DNA of 64,000 nucleotides from an uncultured Roseburia sp. (GTDB lineage Bacteria > Bacillota > Clostridia > Lachnospirales > Lachnospiraceae). Within the stretch, counting starts at the first letter, position 1. Each line of letters starts with the position of its first letter. Position numbers and translations under genes: made by a program. Under the pieces are notes generated by a model, which saw nothing but the letters and a program-made list of their open reading frames with translations, was not told the origin of the DNA and ran no database searches. Below, one piece after another: positions 32,616 to 41,458 of the stretch. The stretch covers positions 62,001 to 126,000 of the forward strand of contig CAJTOI010000006.1 of the NCBI GenBank assembly GCA_910577925.1. Direction: 5' to 3'.

Positions 32616-33629
32616 CTAATTAAAGCCCACAACCTTCTGTGAAATCTTATATGCGGCAACGGAAATCTTCCGTCCCCCCCTGCCCGGCAGATTCATCGCG
32701 TTCCCCATGATGCCGGCGCGCAGATGATGAAACAGCCGCAGATCGTGCTCCTTGATGTAGCTCCACAGCTCGCGCTTCTTTGCAAGGTTTTCCTCCGTCC
32801 CGGAGCGGATCAGCATAATTGTCGAAATCACCGTGATAATCTCCAGATAATTAAACATATAGCGCCGCAGCTTGCGGTTTTGAATTTTCCACAGGTCAAA
32901 TTCATTGATCATAATTTTGTTCACACGGATCTGCTGGTCGATGCGCCCGATCATCACCTTCTCGTTGACGGACTGATCTTCCCTTCCGATATAATACCGG
33001 TAAAAATCCACATCCATATAGTAGATGTTGTGCACGCTCGGCAGCGGCTTGTATACATAGATGTTATCCACATAAAACGTGTGTTTCGGCAGTTCCAGTC
33101 CACATTCCCGCAGAAGCTTCGTGCGGTAGATCACAGAATGCATCAGAATATACTGCCCCTTTCGGAAATGTCCGACGTCACTCCATGTAAAAAGCTCATC
33201 CTGCGGCAGCGCCGGATAGCGCATGACCTTTTTCCGCTTTGCGCCTTCCTTCTCATAGACATAATTCGAAACAAACATATCAAGCGTGCGCTCGCCTCCC
33301 GCAAGCTCGCGGAGCTTCGCAAGAATCTTTGCATACGCGTCCGCATCCACCCAGTCGTCACTGTCTACCACCTTAAAGAAAAGCCCCGATGCATTTCGAA
33401 TCCCGGCGTTTACCGCCTCCCCGTGCCCGCCGTTCTCCTGGTGAATCGCGCGGACAATCCCCGGATAGCTGCGCTCATACGCGTCGGCAATTTCACCGGT
33501 GCTGTCTTTCGACCCGTCGTCTATCACGAGAATCTCAATGTCGTCTCCCCCAGGGAGCAGCGATCTGATACAGTTTTCCATATAGTTTTCCGAATTGTAG
33601 CACGGAATCGCAAACGTCAGTAACTTCAT
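32616..33629 (-). CDS. Family 2 glycosyltransferase
   Basis: 337-aa GT-A fold glycosyltransferase: LTFAIPCYNSENYMENCIRS at the N-terminus, ILVIDDGSKDSTGEIADAY for nucleotide-sugar binding and the DXD-type FKVVDSDDWVDADAY near residues 89-103. A basic C-terminus has no clear membrane helix. AGGGGGAGA precedes the ATG. It is 46 bp downstream of glf on the same strand, so the two may be co-transcribed. It might use UDP-galactofuranose, but specificity is not readable. Confidence 0.9.
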   Translation of the reverse strand: MKLLTFAIPCYNSENYMENCIRSLLPGGDDIEILVIDDGSKDSTGEIADAYERSYPGIVRAIHQENGGHGEAVNAGIRNASGLFFKVVDSDDWVDADAYAKILAKLRELAGGERTLDMFVSNYVYEKEGAKRKKVMRYPALPQDELFTWSDVGHFRKGQYILMHSVIYRTKLLRECGLELPKHTFYVDNIYVYKPLPSVHNIYYMDVDFYRYYIGREDQSVNEKVMIGRIDQQIRVNKIMINEFDLWKIQNRKLRRYMFNYLEIITVISTIMLIRSGTEENLAKKRELWSYIKEHDLRLFHHLRAGIMGNAMNLPGRGGRKISVAAYKISQKVVGFN

Positions 33630-33675
33630 ATTCTCCCCCTATTCCGCAGCGTTTCCGCTGCCGCTCCTTTGTCTG

Positions 33676-34818
33676 TCACAAGCGCCCGGCGAGCTCCATC
33701 GCCTTTTTTGCCATCGCATCCATATTGTAATATTTGTACTCCGCAAGTCTTCCCAGCAGATAAAAATTCGGGATTCCCGCCGCAAGACCACGGTATCTCT
33801 CATAGAGTGCCCGATTCTCATCATTTAAAATCGCATAATACGGAATCTCACCGGCCGCACCGGTGTAGGCAAACGGGTATTCTTTCACGATCGTTGTCCC
33901 GTCGGTATCCTGCTGCCCCGTCAGGAACTTAAATTCCGTAATGCGGGTAAAATCCTCGCTGACCGTATAGTTGACCACCGACCGGCCCTGATACGACGGC
34001 CTGTCATAATGCTCGAACCGAAAATCAAGCGAACGGTAGGGCAGTCTGCCGAACCTGCAGTCAAACAGTTCGTCTAACGCGCCGGTATAAATCACCTCGC
34101 CAGAAAATTCTTTCCCTTCAAAACTAACGCCGCTCTCCGAAAACCGTATCAGGTCCCTGCAGTCGACGCCGCACTTTACGGTGATGTTCTCATGGTCCAA
34201 CATCCGTTCAAACATCGGCGTAAAACCGTCTTTGGGCACCCCCTGATATTTCTCCTGAAAATACCGGTTGTCGCGGGAGATCAGCACCGGCACGCGCCCC
34301 GTCACCTCGGGGCTGATTTCCTCCGGCTTCTGTCCCCACTGCTTCATCGTGTAGCGCAGGAATACGTTCTCATAGACGTACTGCGCAATCTCCCGGATAT
34401 CGGCATCTTCGCTCTCCCTAAGCTTCATAATCGGCACCCGGCTTCCCTCGCCGTAAGCCGAAATCAGCTTCCGCTCAAGCGCATCCGCCTTCTCCTGCCC
34501 GTAAACCATATGCAGCGTATTCAGATTAAACGGAATCGGCAGCAGCCCGTCTCCGACCTTCGCCGCGACCTCATGCCCGAAAAAATGCCACTCGGTAAAT
34601 CTCGAGAGATATGCGAACACATCCTCCATCGCCGTATGAAAAATATGCGGGCCGTAATTGTGAATCAAAATCCCGTAGGCATCCCGCTCGTCGTAACAAT
34701 TCCCTCCGATATGCGCCCGGCGCTCGAGGACGAGAACCCGTTTTCCCTTTTCTTCCGCTATTATCCTAGCTGCGACGGCCCCCGCAATCCCCGCGCCGAC
34801 AACAATGCAATCATACAT
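33676..34818 (-). CDS. glf: UDP-galactopyranose mutase
   Basis: 380-aa flavoenzyme that interconverts UDP-galactopyranose and UDP-galactofuranose, supplying Galf for surface glycans. Start MYDCIVVGAGIAGAVAARII at 34818 places the FAD-binding GxGxxG at the N-terminus. Later motifs include RRAHIGGNCYDERD, HNYGPHIFHT, FRFEHYDRPSYQGRSVVNY and a C-terminal YYNMDAMAKKAMEL with FAD contact. Normal length. It leads a two-gene unit with the glycosyltransferase. Confidence 0.95.
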   Translation of the reverse strand: MYDCIVVGAGIAGAVAARIIAEEKGKRVLVLERRAHIGGNCYDERDAYGILIHNYGPHIFHTAMEDVFAYLSRFTEWHFFGHEVAAKVGDGLLPIPFNLNTLHMVYGQEKADALERKLISAYGEGSRVPIMKLRESEDADIREIAQYVYENVFLRYTMKQWGQKPEEISPEVTGRVPVLISRDNRYFQEKYQGVPKDGFTPMFERMLDHENITVKCGVDCRDLIRFSESGVSFEGKEFSGEVIYTGALDELFDCRFGRLPYRSLDFRFEHYDRPSYQGRSVVNYTVSEDFTRITEFKFLTGQQDTDGTTIVKEYPFAYTGAAGEIPYYAILNDENRALYERYRGLAAGIPNFYLLGRLAEYKYYNMDAMAKKAMELAGRL

Positions 34819-35052
34819 CTTTTCTTCCGCTGCCTTTCCTTGTTTTTCAAACACTGTTCTTATTATACACATATTCCGGCTGCAATCCAATTTATTTTTT
34901 CTTAAGGTTATCCAAAGAGTCATTTGTTCATAATTTATTTACAAAAATCTCATAAACCGGGCACAGGGCTGTCACATTTCATGTGTATATTATAGATGCA
35001 CACAAGAAAGGAAGACAGTGAGTTTTCACTTTCTATACACAAACTTTTTCAT

Positions 35053-35090
35053 ATGAAAAGCCGATGCATTTTGCATCGGCTCCCTCTTTT
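35053..35090. terminator. Terminator downstream of mutY
   Basis: 10-bp stem AGCCGATGCA/TGCATCGGCT (35059-35068 with 35072-35081). On the minus strand it is followed by TTTTCAT, on the plus strand by CCCTCTTTTT. The rest of the ~300-bp stretch 34819-35112 shows no gene, only the upstream region of glf. Confidence 0.7.
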
Positions 35091-35112
35091 TCCGGAGAAT
35101 TTTCCGGGGGAC

Positions 35113-36300
35113 TTACGGGAGCCCCGCAGGTCCCTCTCCCGCGTCTGCCTCTCCCGCATTTTCCGACATGTCCTTCCCCGCAAAGCGATTGTTTCCCAGC
35201 CTGATATTCATATACTCCGCATAGGCCGCAAACGCCGCCGGGATCGCATAGCGTCTGCCCGCATCCTCCGCATCCACCAAAAGCAGCTTCTCATCCTGCG
35301 GCAGTCCCTCCTCCACAAGCACCGCGTAGCCCTGCATATGCCACTCGATATGTGAAAAAATATGCTTCGCCTCCGCAAGTCTTTGAATCCGCAGCGGCAA
35401 AAAGCCCATATCCTTTACGGCGGCAAGCGCTTCCCCGTCGTCTAAGTTCCCTTCCACATTCGGCAGCTCATAAAGCCCTGCCAGAAGTCCGCGCGCCGGG
35501 CGCTTGCGGATCGCAACCTTATCGCCGTCCCGGATGATAAGCACCGTGCGCCGCTCGATTTTACGCGCTTTCGCCCTGCTCTTTACCGGCAGTTCACTCA
35601 CGGTATCATGACGCCTTGCAAGGCAGATTTCCCGCCACGGACATTCCCCGCAAAGCGGCGCCCCGTTCGGCACGCAAACCGTCGCCCCAAGCTCCATCAG
35701 CGCCTGGTTTAACGCTCCCGGCACATTCCTATCCCGCAGCCTTCCCACCAGCTCCTCCGGCAGCACGAGCTGCTCCATGCCTTCCCGCAGGACCGTCTCT
35801 GTCTCATTGCGGAAAGACTGCTTTGCAATATCCGTATCATCCTCCGTCAGTCTGGTCAGCACCCGCAGCACATTCCCGTCGACCGCCGGCGCCGCAATCC
35901 CGTAGGCAATCGATGCGACGGCCCCCGCCGTGTAGCGGCCGATTCCCTTTAATTCCAGCAGCTTTGCGTAGTCTGCCGGAAGCGTTCCCCCGTATTGTGC
36001 GGCAATCTGTCTCGCCGCCTCCCGAAGGTTGCGCGCCCGATTATAGTAGCCGAGTCCCTCCCAGAGCTTTAAAAGCTCGTCCTCCGGACACTCCGCGAGC
36101 GCCGCCGCATCCGGCAGCCGCTCCACAAAGCGCGCAAAATAAGGCTTCACGGCCTCCACTCTCGTCTGCTGCAGCATAATCTCCGAGATCCACACCCGGT
36201 AAGGCGTCGGCTCCTCGCGCCATGGCAGCGTTCTCGCATTTTCAAGATACCAGCGCAGCAGCGGCTCCGCCGCCTGCGCCAAATCCAAATCCCGCAACAT
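35113..36300 (-). CDS. mutY: A/G-specific adenine DNA glycosylase
   Basis: 395-aa base-excision repair enzyme removing adenine opposite 8-oxoguanine. The start MLRDLDLAQAAEPLL at 36300 follows GAGGGAAAT. Shows PWREEPTPYRVWISEIMLQQ with the catalytic Glu, the helix-hairpin-helix ELKGIGRYTAGAVASIAYG with catalytic Asp (AVDGNVLRVLTRL), the 4Fe-4S ligands in CGECPWREIC plus upstream Cys, and a C-terminal NUDIX-like 8-oxoG recognition domain (ELPNVEGNL). Its 5' end is divergent from fliB. Confidence 0.96.
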   Translation of the reverse strand: MLRDLDLAQAAEPLLRWYLENARTLPWREEPTPYRVWISEIMLQQTRVEAVKPYFARFVERLPDAAALAECPEDELLKLWEGLGYYNRARNLREAARQIAAQYGGTLPADYAKLLELKGIGRYTAGAVASIAYGIAAPAVDGNVLRVLTRLTEDDTDIAKQSFRNETETVLREGMEQLVLPEELVGRLRDRNVPGALNQALMELGATVCVPNGAPLCGECPWREICLARRHDTVSELPVKSRAKARKIERRTVLIIRDGDKVAIRKRPARGLLAGLYELPNVEGNLDDGEALAAVKDMGFLPLRIQRLAEAKHIFSHIEWHMQGYAVLVEEGLPQDEKLLLVDAEDAGRRYAIPAAFAAYAEYMNIRLGNNRFAGKDMSENAGEADAGEGPAGLP

Positions 36301-36374
36301 ATTTCCCTCATTTCCGCGCTGCCTCTCGCGCAGCCACAAATCCGTAAACCGTTCAACCGGTTATCCCTTTTTAC

Positions 36375-36403
36375 TAGACAGTACACATTTTCGATATTAT
36401 AAT
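36375..36403 (+). promoter_or_regulatory. Promoter of fliB
   Basis: TAGACA (36375-36380), 17-bp spacer, TATAAT (36398-36403), about 56 bp before the fliB ATG, preceded by an AAAGAAAGCGAG ribosome site region. Confidence 0.65.
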
Positions 36404-36459
36404 AACAGAATAGTCCGCATATTGACACCCTTTTAAAGAAAAGAAAGCGAGATTCACAC

Positions 36460-37590
36460 ATGAAATATCTGACCTATGATTTATATAAAGAATTTACATG
36501 TATCGGCGGCGACTGTCCCAATACCTGCTGCGCATTCTGGAAAATTTTCGTAGACGACGACTCCGCGAAATACTATCGCAGTGTCCCCGGACCTTTCGGC
36601 CGGAAATTAAAGGACAACCTGATTACCGATGATTCGTCGAGAACCCACATAAAGTTACACGATGGCGTATGCCCTTTTTTAACGGATGCGAAACTCTGTC
36701 AGATCTATCAGGAACTCGGCGAAGATAAACTGTGCACGACCTGCAGCCTTTATCCGCGTTTTCAGTGGTTCTACGGTGACCTCGCATTCACCGGATTGCA
36801 TCTTTCCTGCCCGGAGTTTGCCAGAACTTTACTGCTGCGCCATGACACCATACAATTTGATTACGGCGAGGACAGCTTACCGCCATCCGACGACACGGCG
36901 GACTGGCCGCTCTTTAACACCCTCGTTTCCGGAATGACCCGCAGCATTGAACTCATGCAGAACCGCAGTCTCTGTCTGTCCGACCGCATGCGCCTGCTGC
37001 TGATCTTTAACGATGCCCTCACACAGCATCTTGACGACGGCACGGACTGCGCGCCGCTCTTTCCCGTTTTCGACTCCGGCAATATAGGCGCTCTGGCGGC
37101 CCGGCTCGAGAATATCCCGAAAAATCATGCGGACAAACTGTCCTTTTTCTTAAATTTCGGGCGCCACCTGAACAAATTCAACTCGAACACAATTGTAGTT
37201 TTGCGTCCTTTCCTCACACTTCACTCCTCCTATTCCGTGGACGAAATAAATTCTTATCTGGCGCAGTGTGATACGCCGGAATACCGGCTGCAGTGGGAAC
37301 AATACAGCGTTTATTTTCTTTTCTGTTTTTACATGAAGGCATATCAGACGCGCAATCCGCGAAAATGTATCGCCCTTTATGCTTACATGTACTGTCTCGG
37401 ATACTATTTTTCCGCACTGCTGGCCGCGGAGAAAAAACGTCTCCCGACGCTCCTCGAACGAACGGAACTATTGTCGAAACTTGCGCGCGCCTTCGAGCAC
37501 TCATTCGACAAACAGTTCGATGTTCTGTACGCCGTTTCCGAAGCGGGCGGATTCGCGGAGACCTCCGCTCTACTGGCTCTGCTGTGCTGA
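36460..37590 (+). CDS. fliB: Flagellin lysine-N-methylase
   Basis: 376-aa FliB-family enzyme, which methylates surface lysines of flagellin. Its Cys-rich N-terminus CIGGDCPNTCCAFWKIF, then GVCPFLTDAKLCQIYQ, GEDKLCTTCSLYPRF and HLSCPEFARTLL, provides the YkgJ-like metal/Fe-S cluster signature. The remainder is helical (FYMKAYQTRNPRKCIALYAY). No flagellar genes lie within this window, so the organism is probably motile with its flagellin genes elsewhere. Single gene with its own promoter. Confidence 0.88.
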   Translation: MKYLTYDLYKEFTCIGGDCPNTCCAFWKIFVDDDSAKYYRSVPGPFGRKLKDNLITDDSSRTHIKLHDGVCPFLTDAKLCQIYQELGEDKLCTTCSLYPRFQWFYGDLAFTGLHLSCPEFARTLLLRHDTIQFDYGEDSLPPSDDTADWPLFNTLVSGMTRSIELMQNRSLCLSDRMRLLLIFNDALTQHLDDGTDCAPLFPVFDSGNIGALAARLENIPKNHADKLSFFLNFGRHLNKFNSNTIVVLRPFLTLHSSYSVDEINSYLAQCDTPEYRLQWEQYSVYFLFCFYMKAYQTRNPRKCIALYAYMYCLGYYFSALLAAEKKRLPTLLERTELLSKLARAFEHSFDKQFDVLYAVSEAGGFAETSALLALLC

Positions 37591-37705
37591 GCGGTCACAA
37601 AAATGAATTTTACAGACGCCCGGCTATTGACAAATTCTTCTAAAAGAAGTACTCTATTATTATACTTATTGTTAATTTTTTATCAAACCGTGCAGGAGGT
37701 TTTAC

Positions 37706-38509
37706 ATGAGCAACTTTAATAATCTGACACTGGAAATCGCTGACCAGACAGCCGTTCTCTCTATCTCAAGACCGGCGGCATTAAACGCTTTAAACAGCGA
37801 GACGCTCGACGAACTCAATGTGGCTTTGACCGAGATCGAGGCGATGGACGACGTAAAGGTTGTCATCCTCACCGGCGGCCCGGACAAGAAGGGCAACGCG
37901 TTCAAGTCTTTCGTGGCAGGCGCCGATATCGCAGAGATGGTGAATTTCACCGCGGCGGAGGCGAGAGCGTTCGGCATGAAGGCTTCCGTTCCTTTCTTTA
38001 AACTGCAGAACATGCGTCAGGTCACCATCGCCGCGGTAAACGGATTCGCGCTCGGCGGCGGCTGTGAGATTTCCATGGCATGTGACATCCGCATCGCTTC
38101 CGACAACGCTATTTTCGGACAGCCCGAGTGCGGTCTCGGAATTATCCCGGGCTTCGGCGGTACCCAGAGACTTGCCCGCCTTGTAGGCATGGGACGCGCG
38201 AAAGAAATGATTTTCACCTGCGACAATATCAAGGCGGACGAAGCTTACCGCATCGGTCTTGTCAACAAGGTTGTCGCTCCCGAAGAGCTGATGCCTACCG
38301 CAAAGGCTATGGCTGCAAAGATCATCTCCAAGGGCAGCTATGCCGTTTCCATCGCAAAAGCAGCGATTAATAACGGCTATGATATGGACATTAAAAACGC
38401 AGTCGAGATGGAGGCAAACCTCTTCGGCGTTACCTGCTCCACCGAGGACAAAAAAGAAGGAATGACTGCTTTCCTCGAAAAGAGAGCGGCAAACCTTACC
38501 GATTTCTAA
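37706..38509 (+). CDS. crt: Enoyl-CoA hydratase (crotonase)
   Basis: 267-aa crotonase-fold enzyme, probably hydrating crotonyl-CoA/3-hydroxybutyryl-CoA in the butyrate pathway or beta-oxidation. The oxyanion-hole residues lie in SFVAGADIAEM and GFALGGGCEISMACD. The catalytic Glu pair is in FGQPECGLGIIPGFGGTQRL. Preceded by GCAGGAGG and a TTGACA at 37627. Other butyrate genes (thl, hbd, bcd) are not adjacent, so the physiological substrate is inferred only from the family. Confidence 0.9.
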   Translation: MSNFNNLTLEIADQTAVLSISRPAALNALNSETLDELNVALTEIEAMDDVKVVILTGGPDKKGNAFKSFVAGADIAEMVNFTAAEARAFGMKASVPFFKLQNMRQVTIAAVNGFALGGGCEISMACDIRIASDNAIFGQPECGLGIIPGFGGTQRLARLVGMGRAKEMIFTCDNIKADEAYRIGLVNKVVAPEELMPTAKAMAAKIISKGSYAVSIAKAAINNGYDMDIKNAVEMEANLFGVTCSTEDKKEGMTAFLEKRAANLTDF

Positions 38510-38527
38510 ATTTTATCATTGACCGAA

Positions 38528-38560
38528 AAGGTGCAGTTCACGCCGGACTGCACCTTTTTT
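38528..38560 (+). terminator. Rho-independent terminator of the crotonase gene
   Basis: 10-bp stem AAGGTGCAGT/ACTGCACCTT with a 9-base loop and TTTT tail. Confidence 0.92.
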
Positions 38561-38595
38561 ACATCCGCCGTACGATTCGGTTCCGTCGTCCGTGG

Positions 38596-38624
38596 TTGAC
38601 GTTTTTTCAAAAATAGACTAGGAT
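38596..38624 (+). promoter_or_regulatory. Promoter of proC
   Basis: TTGACG (38596-38601), 17-bp spacer, TAGGAT (38619-38624); GAAGGAGGG ribosome site follows before the ATG at 38656. Confidence 0.7.
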
Positions 38625-38655
38625 AAAAGTATGTACAGATGAAGGAGGGTTCCAT

Positions 38656-39468
38656 ATGTTTGACAAAATCATCGGTTTTATCGGCGCCGGAAATATGGGA
38701 AGCGCTATGATCGGCGGCATTTTGAATGCATCCTTAGTCACCACCAGCCAGGTCATCGCCAGTGCCGCATCCCCCGCCACCCTAGAGCGGATTCGGACGC
38801 GCTTTTCCATCGAGACCACCCCTGCAAATGAAACCGTTGCCGAGCGCAGTGACATTCTGATTCTTGCAGTAAAGCCGCAGAAGTTTGAGGAAATCATTCC
38901 GAAAATTGCCCCTCGTATCAAACACGGATGTATCGTAGTCTCGATTGCCGCCGGCAAAACGCTTGCATCTGTTGAAGCGCTGTTCGGCCGCAGTATCAAA
39001 CTGGTACGCGCCATGCCGAACACTCCCGCTCTCGTGGGGGAGGCCATGAGCGCTCTGTGTGCAAACGACGCTGTCACCAAAGCCGATATGGCGCAGATAC
39101 AGGCCGTTTTCAATTCCTTCGGCAAATCCGAGCTTGTACCGGAGCACTTAATCGACGCGGTCGTAGGGGTATCCGGTTCTTCGCCCGCCTATGTCTATCT
39201 GTTTATCGAGGCCATGGCGGATGCCGCGGTCGCAGAGGGCATGCCGCGGGCACAGGCATACAAGTTTGCAGCCCAGTCCGTCTATGGCGCTGCCAAGATG
39301 GTATTGGAGACAGGAGAGCATCCCGGCGTCTTAAAAGACGCAGTGTGTTCCCCGGGCGGAACCACGATTGAGGCGGTCGCAGCCCTCGAAAAAGGCGGAC
39401 TCCGCAATGCCGTGATCTGTGCACAGCGGGCCTGTACCGAAAAGTCACGGGCCATGAGCGAAGCCTGA
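38656..39468 (+). CDS. proC: Pyrroline-5-carboxylate reductase
   Basis: 270-aa final enzyme of proline biosynthesis, reducing 1-pyrroline-5-carboxylate with NAD(P)H. N-terminal Rossmann motif IIGFIGAGNMGSAMIGGI, then ILAVKPQKFEEI, VRAMPNTPALVGEAMSALC and the C-terminal substrate-binding helix DAVVGVSGSSPAYVYLFIEA and SPGGTTIEAVAALE. Normal length, monocistronic with a short leader. Confidence 0.96.
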   Translation: MFDKIIGFIGAGNMGSAMIGGILNASLVTTSQVIASAASPATLERIRTRFSIETTPANETVAERSDILILAVKPQKFEEIIPKIAPRIKHGCIVVSIAAGKTLASVEALFGRSIKLVRAMPNTPALVGEAMSALCANDAVTKADMAQIQAVFNSFGKSELVPEHLIDAVVGVSGSSPAYVYLFIEAMADAAVAEGMPRAQAYKFAAQSVYGAAKMVLETGEHPGVLKDAVCSPGGTTIEAVAALEKGGLRNAVICAQRACTEKSRAMSEA

Positions 39469-39549
39469 CGTACATACGGGAGACACAGAAAAATCAACGC
39501 GTTTCCCGCTATAACATTATTACAGCTTAAGAAAGGCAGGATATTTATT

Positions 39550-40860
39550 ATGTGGGCTTATGAAAGTGTTTTTTATCAGATTTATCCCTTGGGATTTGTG
39601 GGCGCACCCTTCGAAAACGACGGGGTCCTCACGCACCGCATCGAAAAGGTTGCGGACTGGATCCCTCATATCGAGAAATTAGGCGCAAACGCCATCTACT
39701 TTTCTCCCGTCTTTGACTCCGACACCCACGGCTACAACACCAGAGATTACCGTGTGATCGACCCGCGTCTCGGCGCCAACGAGGATTTTTCGTCACTCAC
39801 GAAGAATCTGCACGAGCACGGAATCCGCGTGGTTTTAGACGGCGTATTCAACCATGTGGGACGCGGTTTCTGGGCGTTTCAGGACGTGTTAAAGAACCGC
39901 TGGGAATCCCCCTACAAGGACTGGTTCTTTATCCACTTTGACGGGAACTCCAACTACAACGACGGCCTCTGGTATGAGGGCTGGGAGGGCTGCTATGACC
40001 TCGTAAAGCTGAACCTGCGCAACGAGGAAGTGGTACAGCATATCTTTTCCTGCATCAAAGGCTGGGTTGAGGAATTTGACATTGACGGGCTCCGGCTCGA
40101 CGTCGCGTACTGTCTCGACCACGATTTTCTCCGGCGGCTCCGCAGCTTCTGCAACGATTTAAAGCCGGATTTCTTCCTTGTCGGCGAGACGCTGCACGGA
40201 GACTACAATCAGATTATGAACGACTCCATGCTGCACTCGGTGACAAATTACGAGTGCTACAAGGGACTGCATTCGAGCTTCAACAGCATGAATATGTTTG
40301 AGATCGTCCACTCTCTGCTGCGCCAGTTCGGACCGGAACAGTGGACGCTTTACCGCGGAAAGCATCTGCTCTCCTTCGTGGACAATCACGATGTGACAAG
40401 AATCGCAAGCCTTCTGAATAATGAGCGTCATCTTCCGCTGATCTATGCGCTCGCCTACACGATGCCCGGCATCCCCTGCGTCTACTACGGAAGCGAGTGG
40501 GGCGCAAAGGCGAGAAAAGAAGAGGGAGACCCGGCGCTGCGCGCCTGCTTTGACGCGCCGCACCAGACGGATCTGACCGATTTTATCAGCCGTCTCTCCG
40601 CCGTAAAAAAAGCTTCCAATGCCTTAAATTACGGGGATTTCCGCTCCGTTGTGTTGACAAACAAACAGTGCATCTTCGAACGCAAGACGGCAGAGGAACG
40701 GGTTCTTGTCGCCATCAATGCCGACGGCGAACCTTATACGGCCCACTTTGACGCCGGCTGCGGGCAGGCGACGGAACTGCTCACCGAGACGCTTCACGAC
40801 TTCGGCGGAGGCAGCGAACTTCCGCCTTACTCGGCCGCAATCTGGAAAATGGAGCGGTAG
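39550..40860 (+). CDS. GH13 alpha-glycosidase (maltodextrin/cyclomaltodextrin hydrolase type)
   Basis: 436-aa cytosolic alpha-amylase-family enzyme. Catalytic regions are VVLDGVFNHVG, DGLRLDVAYC with nucleophile D184, LVGETLHGDY with acid/base E213 and SFVDNHDVTRI with D281. It has no signal peptide and no N-terminal CBM34-like domain, so it is shorter than neopullulanase-type enzymes and probably degrades imported maltodextrins. AAAGGCAGG is the ribosome site. It stands alone, 81 bp after proC, possibly read through from it. Confidence 0.9.
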   Translation: MWAYESVFYQIYPLGFVGAPFENDGVLTHRIEKVADWIPHIEKLGANAIYFSPVFDSDTHGYNTRDYRVIDPRLGANEDFSSLTKNLHEHGIRVVLDGVFNHVGRGFWAFQDVLKNRWESPYKDWFFIHFDGNSNYNDGLWYEGWEGCYDLVKLNLRNEEVVQHIFSCIKGWVEEFDIDGLRLDVAYCLDHDFLRRLRSFCNDLKPDFFLVGETLHGDYNQIMNDSMLHSVTNYECYKGLHSSFNSMNMFEIVHSLLRQFGPEQWTLYRGKHLLSFVDNHDVTRIASLLNNERHLPLIYALAYTMPGIPCVYYGSEWGAKARKEEGDPALRACFDAPHQTDLTDFISRLSAVKKASNALNYGDFRSVVLTNKQCIFERKTAEERVLVAINADGEPYTAHFDAGCGQATELLTETLHDFGGGSELPPYSAAIWKMER

Positions 40861-40930
40861 CCGGAATCCACGATATGTAAAACAGGGGCCGACACATTCA
40901 CGCAGATGATTATATGCCTGTAATTTTCAC

Positions 40931-41436
40931 TATGTGCGGCAAAAATTGCCCGCTTTCCAAATGAAAAACGGAATGCAGTATTTCGGTCGCAAAATTCCGT
41001 GTTTCTTATGCGTCCGTCCCCGCATCTGCGATGTTTCGTGTCTTTCCAATGTTCGGGCAGACTGCAGGATGTGTCCGCAGGCGGTAAGACAATAGTTAAG
41101 AACTTTCGTGCGGCACTTGGCTTACTTCTTTGGAAAACGTAACCGCGCAGCAAAATGTTTGAGGCGCCTTCTGCAAAAGGTTTTCATAGCAGACGGCGGC
41201 CGAGTTCTTTGCTGCGCGGTTTTATCGCGATTTTGCGAAGAAGTAAGCCTTAGTGCCGCCAGGAAGTTCGCCCTGTTGTCTTTCGCCTGCGGACACATCC
41301 GGCGTCTTGCCCGTCCAGAGGAAAGACACGAAATTCGATGCTTGGATTCGGACGCATAGAAACTCTGAAATTTTGCTCCAACGAAATCGCCGCATTCCGT
41401 TTTTATTTTGGAATGCGGCGATTTTATCGCACTTAA
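40931..41436. repeat. ~500-bp imperfect long inverted repeat (giant hairpin), no gene
   Basis: Arms 40931-41160 and 41205-41436 are mutually complementary over most of their length, centred near 41184. Exact matches include the 17-mer GGATGTGTCCGCAGGCG (41067-41083 with 41284-41300), 12-mer 41119-41130 with 41238-41249, and 13-mer ACCGCGCAGCAAA (41142-41154 with 41208-41220). The apex has its own small hairpin. Near the right end is a perfect 15-bp stem (41384-41398 with 41410-41424). A 13-bp direct repeat, AATTGCCCGCTTT, occurs at 40944-40956 and 41441-41453 and could be a target duplication. It fills the gap between the GH13 and htrA genes. Short frames in it look spurious. Confidence 0.85.
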
Positions 41437-41458
41437 TGGAAATTGCCCGCTTTTCTGT

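Noticed and set aside
34996..35355. Plus-strand open frame of 119 codons over the 3' end of mutY
   Set aside because: No ribosome site, translation shows no family features, and it lies antisense to a well-supported gene.
40931..41436. Retron or group II intron as explanation of the inverted repeat
   Set aside because: No reverse transcriptase gene is nearby and no intron domain V-like motif was seen.
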